Origin: Sporomusa malonica
GTDB taxonomy: Bacteria > Bacillota > Negativicutes > Sporomusales > Sporomusaceae
Length of the DNA stretch: 64,000 nt
Reading direction: 5' to 3'
NCBI RefSeq assembly: GCF_900176355.1
Contig: NZ_FWXI01000018.1
Coordinates: 52,629-116,628, forward strand
Part shown: positions 1 to 7,496 of the stretch, one piece after another
Layout of the letters: every line of letters begins with the position of its first letter
Position numbering within the stretch: position 1 is the first letter of the stretch
Program-made: the position numbers and the translations under genes
The notes under the pieces: model-generated
The model's database searches: none
What the model was told of the DNA's origin: nothing
The model's input: the letters and a program-made list of their open reading frames with translations, nothing else

Positions 1-504
1 ATAAGAATAAAAATCGAAATAACTCGTTAAATATCTACTACTTATACTGTAGATAATAACTACGAGCAGTATAATATCAACTACCAATTTAAAGCATGTA
101 TAGACTCCTCTTCTTCGCCAGACAATTGAAATAAATGCTGCAATAGTTAAAATCAGTGAAAGAGAATAAAGTAGATCAACACAACAATTCGGCGGAGGAA
201 TGTTAAGTATATATTGAGAATAACCTAATATCAGCTCTCCACAAATAAAACTAATATATCCTAAAAATAAAAGAGCCCAAAATGGCTTATCTGATGTAGT
301 GTTTTTATAAGTCCGATACAATGAAAAGTTAACACTCAATGTGCTTACAAAAAGCAGCACTGCAATCCCTGATTCCTTAACCTTCTCATTCCCTTGAGAA
401 AAAATAATCCATAAAAAAAATATAACAATATAAAAAATTATAAATGCAAATAACGATTTATTTCCTACTTCGAATATCCCTTGTCGCCTATCCTCTAGAT
501 TCAT
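1..504 (-). CDS. Multi-pass membrane protein, N-terminal part only (cut by window edge)
   Basis: The reading frame is open from an ATG at 504 to the left edge (168 codons, no stop), so only the N-terminus is seen. A strong GGAGG site lies 5 bases before the ATG. After a short charged start (MNLEDRRQGIFEVG) come about five hydrophobic segments near residues 18-35, 48-62, 76-92, 112-126 and 137-155, with short charged loops. No enzymatic domain is inside the window. The leader carries a class-I c-di-GMP riboswitch and a terminator, so the expression is probably tuned by c-di-GMP. That context makes a membrane-anchored signalling protein (GGDEF, EAL or kinase) a reasonable guess, but this is inference. 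Confidence 0.7.
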   Translation of the reverse strand, partial: MNLEDRRQGIFEVGNKSLFAFIIFYIVIFFLWIIFSQGNEKVKESGIAVLLFVSTLSVNFSLYRTYKNTTSDKPFWALLFLGYISFICGELILGYSQYILNIPPPNCCVDLLYSLSLILTIAAFISIVWRRRGVYTCFKLVVDIILLVVIIYSISSRYLTSYFDFYSY

Positions 505-560
505 CGAATTCCTCCGTTCATATTCTCTGAAGACGCAACCGTGAGATGTATTGAATGAAT

Positions 561-596
561 ATAAAACAAAAGACTAGGTCTCGTCGCCTAGTCTAA
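561..596 (-). terminator. Intrinsic terminator of the minus-strand c-di-GMP riboswitch
   Basis: On the minus strand AGACTAGG and CCTAGTCT form an 8-bp stem followed by TTTTGTTTT. It lies between the aptamer and the ATG at 504, where an expression platform is expected. Confidence 0.75.
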
Positions 597-608
597 ACAG
601 TTTTAGAA

Positions 609-702
609 CAAAACAGGCAACCTGGCAATCATAGATACACTTGTATCCTTAGACCCATAGCTTTGTGCCCTTACCTTTCGATAAGTTTACCAAAATATTC
701 AT
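609..702 (-). promoter_or_regulatory. Class-I c-di-GMP riboswitch (GEMM-I), minus strand
   Basis: Read on the minus strand the leader shows the GEMM-I core: GGTAAAC, a CGAAAG tetraloop region, CACAAAGC, ATGGGTCTAAGG and a 3' GCCAGGTTGCC. Compared with the plus-strand copy at 903-987, GGGCAAAC is replaced by TGGTAAAC and GACGC by GGCAC. By Vc2 numbering this is a paired C22-to-U and G45-to-A change, which preserves base pairing, while ligand-contact positions G20, C46 and A47 are kept. This supports a functional aptamer. It is followed by a terminator and then the membrane protein starting at 504. Confidence 0.88.
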
Positions 703-714
703 CTTGTTGTTGAT

Positions 715-743
715 ATATTACATTTATTTACCAAATTCGTCAA
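715..743 (-). promoter_or_regulatory. Putative sigma-A promoter for the minus-strand riboswitch
   Basis: On the minus strand TTGACG (738-743) and TAATAT (715-720) are separated by 17 bases, shortly upstream of the c-di-GMP aptamer. Confidence 0.55.
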
Positions 744-825
744 TAAATACTCTATAAGTTTTTTTATTCCATTTAAAATAAGACTTACGTCCTATAAATT
801 AGGGACTTTAGGTTCGAAAAACAGC

Positions 826-853
826 TTGACAACAAATGAAAAAAATGTACAAT
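826..853 (+). promoter_or_regulatory. Putative sigma-A promoter for the plus-strand riboswitch
   Basis: TTGACA (826-831), a 16-base spacer and TACAAT (848-853) lie about 50 bases upstream of the plus-strand c-di-GMP aptamer. Confidence 0.6.
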
Positions 854-902
854 TTAGTCATAGTATAGATCATACTAAGTAACACATTTATATTCGCTGA
901 AA

Positions 903-987
903 AGAATATTGGGCAAACTTACCGAAAGGTAAGGACGCAAAGCTATGGGTCTAAGGACAGAATTGTCTACGACTGCCAGGTTGCCGC
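903..987 (+). promoter_or_regulatory. Class-I c-di-GMP riboswitch (GEMM-I), plus strand
   Basis: The sequence contains the GEMM-I signature in order: GGGCAAAC, CCGAAAGG, GGACGCAAAGC, ATGGGTCTAAGG, a variable hairpin, and TGCCAGGTTGCC. It is oriented away from the second copy at 609-702, so two c-di-GMP switches flank one intergenic region. A terminator follows at 1012-1055, ahead of a small ORF. Confidence 0.92.
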
Positions 988-1011
988 TTCGATTACAAAC
1001 TGTAATTTATC

Positions 1012-1055
1012 AGCACCTGTCTGCCTAAAGACTGGTGCTCTATTTTTATTTTCTG
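1012..1055 (+). terminator. Terminator of the plus-strand c-di-GMP riboswitch
   Basis: AGCACC (1012-1017) pairs with GGTGCT (1034-1039) and is followed by a T-rich tract. It sits about 25 bases after the aptamer and before the ORF at 1130. Confidence 0.7.
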
Positions 1056-1129
1056 TAAAAATAGAGTGAAAACAGGGTTTAAATATCTAGATAATGATAT
1101 TTTTAAATAAAACGAAGAGGATGGGACTT

Positions 1130-1333
1130 GTGGAAACTCAAACAATGTTAATAGGTATTTTGACACTTGGGACTATGCTCTTGACGTATTTGTTTATGAA
1201 ATCTGATGATAAGTCTCTGTTTGGAAAACTTCCTGCACATGTGGAAATAACAGGCTTTAGTATCAAAAATGGCCTTTCAGATACTAAAAACAAATATTAT
1301 ATAGAACGATTTAGAGATTCTTCCAAAAGGTGA
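1130..1333 (+). CDS. Small single-span membrane protein under c-di-GMP riboswitch control
   Basis: This 67-residue ORF is not recognised. The GTG at 1130 is chosen because GAAGAGG (1114-1120) lies 9 bases upstream. In-frame ATGs at 1121 and 1094 are alternatives, but the first abuts the ribosome site and the second has none. One hydrophobic segment (about residues 6-22) is followed by a 45-residue polar tail rich in Lys, Asp and Ser. A terminator follows directly, so it is a single-gene unit. The c-di-GMP switch upstream makes a role in a surface or motility transition plausible, but no function can be read from the sequence. It could also be a degenerate remnant. Confidence 0.5.
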   Translation: METQTMLIGILTLGTMLLTYLFMKSDDKSLFGKLPAHVEITGFSIKNGLSDTKNKYYIERFRDSSKR

Positions 1334-1358
1334 TACTGGCTTTTTTAGTATCTTTTTA
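1332..1358 (+). terminator. Terminator after the small riboswitch-controlled ORF
   Basis: GATACT (1332-1337) pairs with AGTATC (1347-1352), followed by TTTTT. Confidence 0.6.
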
Positions 1359-1417
1359 ATCTAGCAACTCATAGCAACCCTCTATAGAAAACTCACAGGA
1401 GTTTGCCAACCGACAGC

Positions 1418-1450
1418 AAAAAGCCTTCTTAGAATTTCTAAGAAGGCTTT
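1418..1450 (-). terminator. Terminator downstream of tRNA-Arg
   Basis: AAAGCCTTCTTAGAA and its exact complement form a 15-bp stem with almost no loop. It is symmetric and could act in both directions. Confidence 0.75.
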
Positions 1451-1459
1451 AGTTTCCTA

Positions 1460-1534
1460 TGGTGCGCCCGGCAGGAATCGAACCTGCGCTTTCGGCTCCG
1501 GAGGCCGACGCTCTATCCCCTGAGCTACGGGCGC
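1460..1534 (-). tRNA. tRNA-Arg (anticodon CCG)
   Basis: On the minus strand a 75-nt cloverleaf starts GCGCCCG and ends CGGGCGC-ACCA with CCA encoded. The anticodon loop CTCCGGA gives CCG (codon CGG). The T arm holds GGTTCGATTCC. Confidence 0.95.
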
Positions 1535-1638
1535 GTTATGTTGTCTTAACCACGAATACGATTATAACATACCCAGCGTATCGTGTCCAATAAAATCAAC
1601 ATATTTTTTCTTGTATGTTTTTACAACTACTAAGAAAG

Positions 1639-2028
1639 CTATTTGACGTCAGTCGGAGTCTGGCAATACGGGCATAGTCTCCATTCGCGGTTGAGCTCTT
1701 TTCCGCACGAAGCGCATGTTGGTTTTAGAGCAAACCCACAATAGGGACATGCCTTAAAATCTTCTTTAACATTACTAGCGCACATAGGACACTTGATGGT
1801 CTCTCCCACAGGCGTGGCTTCAACATCAATAATATCCTCATTGCGGCGCGGCTTCATAGATGGCTTGCGCCCGAACAACAGGTACAATGGCAAAAATACA
1901 ACGAGCGCAGCCATCGTTCCAATTGACCACAGCAATGCTATCCCCAAGTCATGGCCCCGCCCCCTGGCGTCATTATATACCCAATAGGCAGCAAGCGCCG
2001 CAATCAGCAGGCCAAAAGTTGTCATCAT
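1639..2028 (-). CDS. Zinc-ribbon membrane protein
   Basis: A 129-residue protein with two hydrophobic segments near residues 3-17 and 31-54, then a basic linker and two CxxC-type zinc ribbons (CPMC...CPYC and CASC...CPYC). The start at 2028 is chosen because GGAGGG lies 8 bases upstream; the frame stays open further upstream without a ribosome site. Such proteins are usually inner-membrane with the ribbons in the cytoplasm. The cysteine spacing supports metal binding, but the partner and role are unknown. It lies downstream of the NiaP-like gene on the same strand, with a terminator between them, so it is probably transcribed separately. Confidence 0.75.
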   Translation of the reverse strand: MMTTFGLLIAALAAYWVYNDARGRGHDLGIALLWSIGTMAALVVFLPLYLLFGRKPSMKPRRNEDIIDVEATPVGETIKCPMCASNVKEDFKACPYCGFALKPTCASCGKELNREWRLCPYCQTPTDVK

Positions 2029-2092
2029 AAAGCAGTCCCTCCACAGCAGCAGCATTATGCGTAAAATTATATCATGCTGCAGTAAAACTGGC

Positions 2093-2127
2093 AAAAAAAA
2101 ACTAGGACGCATCAGCCGTCCTAGTTT
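2093..2127 (-). terminator. Terminator downstream of the NiaP-like gene
   Basis: On the minus strand AAACTAGGACG and CGTCCTAGTTT form an 11-bp stem followed by a run of T. Confidence 0.8.
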
Positions 2128-2131
2128 ACTG

Positions 2132-3466
2132 CTAACTGCTTATCTCATCCAGTGCTTTGCCTTTGGTCTCTTCACCAAACAGCCAAACGGCAACTGCTAC
2201 CACCATCATAACACCGGTAAACATCGTAAACACCTGAGCAAATCCTTGAGGCCCGGTAATCATATATCCAACAATGGTAGGGGCTAGTATCCCTCCAAAC
2301 CGGCCAACTGCCGCCGCCCAGCCTGAGCCAAAGGCCCGAATCCGAGTTGGATAGAGTTCCGGAGTATAGGTATAAACAACACCCCAAGCCCCCAGATTAA
2401 AGAACGACATTAGGCTCCCCCAAAGAAGCACGATTTCGGCACTGCCGCCTTGACCGAAAAAGTATGCACTCACTGCACTCAATGCCAAATACATAGCCAG
2501 CGTTGATCTCCGCCCAATACGATCGACCAAATACGCGGCACTGAAATAGCCTGGCAATTGGGCCAATGTCATAATTAATACATACTCAAATGTTTTGATG
2601 ACCGTATGGCCCTGCTTGACCATGAGCGACGGCAGCCAGGTAAAGATACCATAGTATGAATAGACAATACCAAACCAAATTAACCAAAGTATCATTGTCC
2701 GTTTAGCAAATTGAGCTGTCCACAGCTCCTTAAAAGCCAATTTCTGCGCGGGTGAATTTGGCACTATAGCTTTAGCGTTTGCAACCGGCTGAGCAGCCGG
2801 TTCAATTCCTGCTTCTCGTTCAATTCTTGAAACGATCTCCAGAGCCTCAGCTTGACGACCTTTATGGATAAGATAACGTATTGATTCAGGAACCCCCATC
2901 CTAATAAAAAAAACGTAGAGTGCAGGGAGTGCACCGATAAAAAATGCCATCTGCCAGCCAAACCGAGGGATCACTAGGTAGGAAATGAGGGCAGCAGCCA
3001 GCCAGCCAAATGCCCAGAAGCTCTCCAGTAAGACAATGAAGCGGCCCCGACTGGCAGGCGGTGAATACTCTGCCATGAGAGTTACGGCTACCGGCAGCTC
3101 GCCACCTAGGCCAAAGCCGACTAAAAATCTAAACACAAGTAGTGATTCATAATTCCAGGCCAAGCCGCATAGCCCAGTCGCTATACTGTAGATCATCAGC
3201 GTAACGGCGAATACCGCCTTCCGGCCAAACTTATCGGCTGCCGAACCAGCCAGTACGGCGCCAACCGCCATCCCCAATAGGCCAATACTGCCAATAAAGC
3301 CAATCTGAGTGGCAGATAAGCCCCATTCTTTTGCTAATACCGGCAATACAAATGCAATAATACCAGTATCCATAGCGTCAAATAGCCAACCAAACCCGGT
3401 CAATAGTAACAACTTATAATGAAAGCGGTTCACCGGGATCTGTTCCAAACGACTGATAATCGCCAA
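2132..3466 (-). CDS. niaP: MFS transporter, NiaP-like niacin permease
   Basis: A 444-residue, 12-segment major facilitator of the sugar-porter/SV2-like branch. It carries GWLFDAMDTGI in the first helix, the loop 2-3 motif DKFGRKAV, the GFGLGGELPVA stretch, LLESFWAFGWLAAALISY, and a second-half DRIGRRS. These match what I recall of Bacillus YceI/NiaP, the nicotinic acid importer. The assignment is strengthened by a NiaR repressor gene about 3.5 kb away and by a NiaR-like site over the promoter. NiaR is known to repress niacin uptake genes when niacin is available. A related aromatic-acid permease is the main alternative. Confidence 0.72.
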   Translation of the reverse strand: MAIISRLEQIPVNRFHYKLLLLTGFGWLFDAMDTGIIAFVLPVLAKEWGLSATQIGFIGSIGLLGMAVGAVLAGSAADKFGRKAVFAVTLMIYSIATGLCGLAWNYESLLVFRFLVGFGLGGELPVAVTLMAEYSPPASRGRFIVLLESFWAFGWLAAALISYLVIPRFGWQMAFFIGALPALYVFFIRMGVPESIRYLIHKGRQAEALEIVSRIEREAGIEPAAQPVANAKAIVPNSPAQKLAFKELWTAQFAKRTMILWLIWFGIVYSYYGIFTWLPSLMVKQGHTVIKTFEYVLIMTLAQLPGYFSAAYLVDRIGRRSTLAMYLALSAVSAYFFGQGGSAEIVLLWGSLMSFFNLGAWGVVYTYTPELYPTRIRAFGSGWAAAVGRFGGILAPTIVGYMITGPQGFAQVFTMFTGVMMVVAVAVWLFGEETKGKALDEISS

Positions 3467-3482
3467 TTCCTCAACCCCTTTT

Positions 3483-3542
3483 TGTCTTTACACCTGTCTT
3501 GTCACTACTTTGTATTATAGCCGGCTTGTATTAAAATGGCAA
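3483..3542 (-). promoter_or_regulatory. NiaP promoter with candidate NiaR operator
   Basis: On the minus strand TTGCCA (3537-3542), a 17-base spacer and TATAAT (3514-3519) form a good sigma-A promoter. Just downstream, at 3483-3504, the plus strand reads TGTCTTTACACCTGTCTTG, a repeated TGTCTT with an ACACCTGT core that resembles NiaR/YrxA sites as I remember them. It would cover the transcription start, a classic repressor position. Confidence 0.5.
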
Positions 3543-3686
3543 CAACTTTTTAAATCATGCAATAAACAAGCTATACCGGCCCATATGCAAGCACAGGGCT
3601 GAAAATAGGCCGCCAGCCTGGTTGATATTCCTGGCTTATGAGCCTATTATTAATGAATAACCTATTTACTACAAAGGAGCAACATT

Positions 3687-4880
3687 ATGGAACAGCATCA
3701 GAATAAAGAACGCCTTTTGACTAAACCACTGGCGCTTCTAACTTTTGGGCATTTAATTACCGATGTCGGCCAAGGTGCTCTGCCAGTGTTACTGCCGTTT
3801 CTAAAAACGGCTTTTAACCTTACCTATACCCAAATCGGAGTCGTTGTCCTTGTACAAAACCTGACATCCTCAGTGATTCAGCCGCTATTCGGCTATCTCA
3901 CCGACCGTGTCTCGCTGCCCTGGCTTATTCCAGCCAGTGTGCTGCTCGCAGGGATTGGGACAGCTATCATTGGTATTATGACTTCTTACTATACCTTACT
4001 GGCTGCTGTAGTTGTCGGCGGCTTAGGCATAGCCTGTTTCCATCCCCAGGCTTCCAAATCAGCTCACCTTGTCAGCAGCGCTGCAACTAAAGGGCGTAGC
4101 ATGGGTCTGTTCTCTGTCGGCGGCAATCTTGGACTGGCTATTGGCTCAATTGCCATGTCATTTGCCCTCAACTCACCAGGAGTATTAACAAATACACTGT
4201 ACTTTATCATTCCTGGATTGATTATGGCACTGCTGCTATACCGCAACCTGCAGGATATATCGCCTACAGAAACTGCTCCCCAGTCAGCCGCCGCTTCGCA
4301 TGCAGGAATTACCAATGGTCAATCTCTCAATTATGGCCTGCTTGCTATTCTTTTAGGATTTGTATTTATCCGATCAAGCATTCATACCGGATTGACCACC
4401 TATATCCCCCTATACTATATCGACTATTTATCAGGTAGTCCGGTATATGCCAGTTATCTTTTAGCCGTATTCCTGCTTGCCGGAGTTGTAGGCACATATA
4501 CCGGCGCGTCTCTAAGTGACCGCTTTGGCCGTAAAACGGTTATTATGGGCTCTATACTCTCCACACTGCCCCTGATTGGCCTATTCCAGTACACCACCGG
4601 CCTGGCAACGTTGATTGTACTTGCATTAACAGGGCTTTCCCTCATCTCCTCGTTCGCTACCACGGTTGTCCTGGCACAAGAAATGATGCCCGGCTATGTC
4701 GGCATGGCTTCTGGCCTGACGATTGGCTTTAGTATCGGCCTTGGCGGCGTCGGCGCTACTATCTTGGGCTATGTTGCTGACCATTTCGGGGTTCCCAGTG
4801 TATTTACTGTTTTATCCGTATTGCCAATCGCCGGGGTAGTTCTCGCTTCATTTTTGCCCGGAAAACTATTTAAGCGCTAG
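3687..4880 (+). CDS. fsr: MFS efflux transporter, fosmidomycin-resistance (Fsr) family
   Basis: A 397-residue, 12-segment major facilitator. The N-terminal HLITDVGQGALPVLLPFL and GYLTDRVSLPW stretches, the GGLGIACFHPQ motif near the fourth helix and a second-half SDRFGRKT are typical of the Fsr family. These proton-driven exporters give resistance to fosmidomycin and some other small molecules; the natural substrate is usually unknown. The start is set by AAAGGAG 8 bases before the ATG. A terminator follows. It diverges from the NiaP-like gene across about 220 bp and appears to be monocistronic. Confidence 0.78.
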   Translation: MEQHQNKERLLTKPLALLTFGHLITDVGQGALPVLLPFLKTAFNLTYTQIGVVVLVQNLTSSVIQPLFGYLTDRVSLPWLIPASVLLAGIGTAIIGIMTSYYTLLAAVVVGGLGIACFHPQASKSAHLVSSAATKGRSMGLFSVGGNLGLAIGSIAMSFALNSPGVLTNTLYFIIPGLIMALLLYRNLQDISPTETAPQSAAASHAGITNGQSLNYGLLAILLGFVFIRSSIHTGLTTYIPLYYIDYLSGSPVYASYLLAVFLLAGVVGTYTGASLSDRFGRKTVIMGSILSTLPLIGLFQYTTGLATLIVLALTGLSLISSFATTVVLAQEMMPGYVGMASGLTIGFSIGLGGVGATILGYVADHFGVPSVFTVLSVLPIAGVVLASFLPGKLFKR

Positions 4881-4890
4881 AAAAACGCAG

Positions 4891-4934
4891 AGAAGAAGCT
4901 GTCGGTAAACAAACCGGCAGCTTCTTCTATTTTG
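4891..4934 (+). terminator. Terminator of the Fsr-like gene
   Basis: AGAAGAAGCTG pairs with CAGCTTCTTCT, followed by ATTTTGCATTTTTT. Confidence 0.8.
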
Positions 4935-5041
4935 CATTTTTTCCCAATATTGTTTTGTTTTTATTAAAAAACATGGCAGGTAAGTTAATATATATTGTCA
5001 AATATTATAATTATTTGCATTAATTGGCAAGGGGTGTACTA

Positions 5042-7009
5042 ATGAATTTCTGGGAACAAACCGTTTTATTTGCATCCAATACTTTTACTACACTGGCATT
5101 GTCAGCTCTTGGTAGTTGTTTGATCCTTACCCTTCCCAGGAGCTATACCTCAATTGTCTGGGGTGTTATATTCGGAATATGTTCAGTTCTTGTTATGCGC
5201 GAAGGTATCTTTATCACAAGTGGTTCGATCGTCGACTTCCGGCATATTATTCTTACGCTGTCCGGATATATTGGCGGCCCGCTTACTGCAATAATTACTG
5301 CCAGCATTGGTGCATTATTCCGTTGGCATTTGGGTGGATGCGGCGTTCTAGGCGGTATCATCTGCCTTTATGTTTTTGCCGCTTTCGGCTATCTGCTACG
5401 TCTGTACAAGCCGAAGATAAGCCATTACACTCAACTGCATTTGCTTAAACTCGGAGTTCTTATGGCGCTTATCTATCTTGTTATATTGACAGGAGCCGCC
5501 TTGTATTATACCGGTTCTATTCGGGTAGTCCAGACAGCCCTACTGCCGCTCCTTATTTTTACTCCGCTTGGCGTATGGGCCTGTTTTAATTTTTACCGCC
5601 TTATCTATGACAAATTCAGCCGTGCTGAGCTTGTCGAGTGCCTGCTTAATTCCAGCCCGTTTGCTATTGTTGTGTTTGATGCAAATAGGAAACCGGTGCT
5701 TGCCAGCGACAGTTTTACCAAAGACAGTCTTCTCCTCACAAAATTACTTGAATCCCCAGAAGAAGATAGGGCACTGCACCGAGCCTTTATTCACCATGAA
5801 CACTCATCATCAATTCTTAGGATACCCCATAGCGGCGATGAACTGATATACTCTCTAAGCTTAGCTCCACTTAAATTACCGCAAGGCCAGACAGGTACAG
5901 TGGCAATCGTTAGCGATATCACCGACCTATTTCGAGCAAAACAGGCGTTACTATCTTCAGAGTGTACTTTTAATAAGATTTTTAATAGCAGCCCTATGCC
6001 GCTATCGCTCTACAGTCTGACTGCTGGTCGCTTTATTCACATTAATGAGAGTTTCATTAATCACTCCGGTTACAGCCGGCAAGAAATCATTAACCAGCCT
6101 GGAGTTGAGCATGCCCTATGGCGTTACCCACGCGAAAGAGAACGATTAATTCGGCTGGTTTACCGTGAAAAATCTGTGCGTGATTTCGAATTTGAATACA
6201 TCACTAAAACGGGTGATATTCGGGTCAGCCAAATATATGCCGAGCTTGTCGAGTATGACGATCAGCCTTGCTTACTGGCATCGGTTTATGATGTTACCGA
6301 ACGTCGCCAACTAGAGCTTCAGCTGTCACGGCTTGACCGGCTTAATCTTGTCGGCCAAATGGCTGCCAGTATTGGGCATGAGGTAAGAAATCCTATGACT
6401 ACAGTACGTGGATTTCTACAACTATTAGCAAAAAAGCCGGCCTTAGCCAGCTATAACGAATATTTTAAGATTATGACTGATGAGTTAGATCGGGCTAACG
6501 ACATCATTACCGAATTTCTATCGCTGGCTAACAACAAACTCATTCACTTAAAATCCACCTGTATTAATGATATCATCAATACTATGCTACCGCTGATGAA
6601 GGCCGATGCTGCTGCTGGAAACAAAGATATTATTGCTGACTTAAGCAATATTCCTGACCTTGCCCTTGATGAAAAGGAGATTCGCCAATTACTGCTTAAT
6701 CTGGTACGGAATGCCCTTGAAGCCAGTCCGGCTGGCGGAGTTGTTTATATCCGGTCATTTTATGATGCTACCAATGTATCAGTTGTACTATCTGTAACTG
6801 ATGAGGGTTCAGGAATAGCGCCAGAGGTCCTAAAACAACTTGGCACACCATTTCTGACCACCAAAGAAACCGGAACCGGCCTTGGTTTACCTGTGTGTTA
6901 TAGCATTGCCGACAGGCATCAGGCAGGTATTGATGTGACAACAGGAGCTAGAGGAACGACGTTCTTTGTCAGGTTTAAGATTAGTCCAGCAATATCCCCA
7001 GCATCTTAA
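5042..7009 (+). CDS. Orphan sensor histidine kinase, 5TM-LYT type with PAS domains
   Basis: A 655-residue kinase. The N-terminal 200 residues resemble the LytS/YhcK 5TM receptor module (GSIVDFRHI, GYIGGPLTAI, ALFRWHLGG). One or two PAS-like regions follow (about 205-300 and 305-425), then a HisKA domain with phospho-acceptor His near residue 445 (ASIGHEVRNPM) and a HATPase domain with DEGSGIAPE and GTGLGLPVC near 610. The start at 5042 has AAGGGG 7 bases upstream; a TTG at 5024 is in frame but weaker. No response regulator is adjacent, which fits kinases feeding the Spo0A phosphorelay. Its 3' end overlaps the convergent niaR gene by 29 bp. Confidence 0.9.
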   Translation: MNFWEQTVLFASNTFTTLALSALGSCLILTLPRSYTSIVWGVIFGICSVLVMREGIFITSGSIVDFRHIILTLSGYIGGPLTAIITASIGALFRWHLGGCGVLGGIICLYVFAAFGYLLRLYKPKISHYTQLHLLKLGVLMALIYLVILTGAALYYTGSIRVVQTALLPLLIFTPLGVWACFNFYRLIYDKFSRAELVECLLNSSPFAIVVFDANRKPVLASDSFTKDSLLLTKLLESPEEDRALHRAFIHHEHSSSILRIPHSGDELIYSLSLAPLKLPQGQTGTVAIVSDITDLFRAKQALLSSECTFNKIFNSSPMPLSLYSLTAGRFIHINESFINHSGYSRQEIINQPGVEHALWRYPRERERLIRLVYREKSVRDFEFEYITKTGDIRVSQIYAELVEYDDQPCLLASVYDVTERRQLELQLSRLDRLNLVGQMAASIGHEVRNPMTTVRGFLQLLAKKPALASYNEYFKIMTDELDRANDIITEFLSLANNKLIHLKSTCINDIINTMLPLMKADAAAGNKDIIADLSNIPDLALDEKEIRQLLLNLVRNALEASPAGGVVYIRSFYDATNVSVVLSVTDEGSGIAPEVLKQLGTPFLTTKETGTGLGLPVCYSIADRHQAGIDVTTGARGTTFFVRFKISPAISPAS

Positions 7010-7496
7010 GCTCAATGGCGATTTTTTGCAGGACATCTTTTGAAGGAGCTTCGACTGTATGCAGATGCACGCCGCCGGTAATAAGTGACAGTGGTGCTGC
7101 GCCACTCTCGGCTGACTTATGCAAAAACTCGGTCAAGTCACGCCGGGAAGCTAACATTAGGTTAGCCTTAATCTCTCCATACACGGGGTGATCAACACTG
7201 ACATCAAGTACTCGTCCGCCATTATCAACAATAGCCGCAAGCTCATCTTCCATAAGTTCAACGCCATGACGACAGGCAAATCTGGCTGTAACTGCAGTGG
7301 TTGCTGATACCGGCAAAATGATATATCCTTGCGGCGTGGCACAAATATCGACACCTGCCGCTCGCAAAATAGCAATGTCACCGACAATTACCTGCCGGCT
7401 TACCCCCAGCTCTTTAGCCAATGCGGTGCCGGTCAGCGGTTGTCCGACACATTTAAGCGCTCTGACAATCTGTTCACGCCGTTCTTTTGCTTCCAT
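6981..7496 (-). CDS. niaR: NiaR-type transcriptional repressor (HTH plus 3H domain)
   Basis: A 171-residue protein with an N-terminal winged helix (residues 5-60, LTGTALAKELGVSRQVIVGD) and a C-terminal 3H domain with conserved histidines in CRHGVE, VDHPVYG and GGVHLHTVE. This is the architecture and length of NiaR/YrxA, which binds a metal and nicotinic acid and represses NAD synthesis or niacin uptake genes. The probable target here is the NiaP-like permease at 2132-3466. The ATG shares one base with the stop of the upstream channel gene (TAATG), implying translational coupling. The 3' end overlaps the convergent kinase gene. Confidence 0.9.
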   Translation of the reverse strand: MEAKERREQIVRALKCVGQPLTGTALAKELGVSRQVIVGDIAILRAAGVDICATPQGYIILPVSATTAVTARFACRHGVELMEDELAAIVDNGGRVLDVSVDHPVYGEIKANLMLASRRDLTEFLHKSAESGAAPLSLITGGVHLHTVEAPSKDVLQKIAIELKMLGILLD

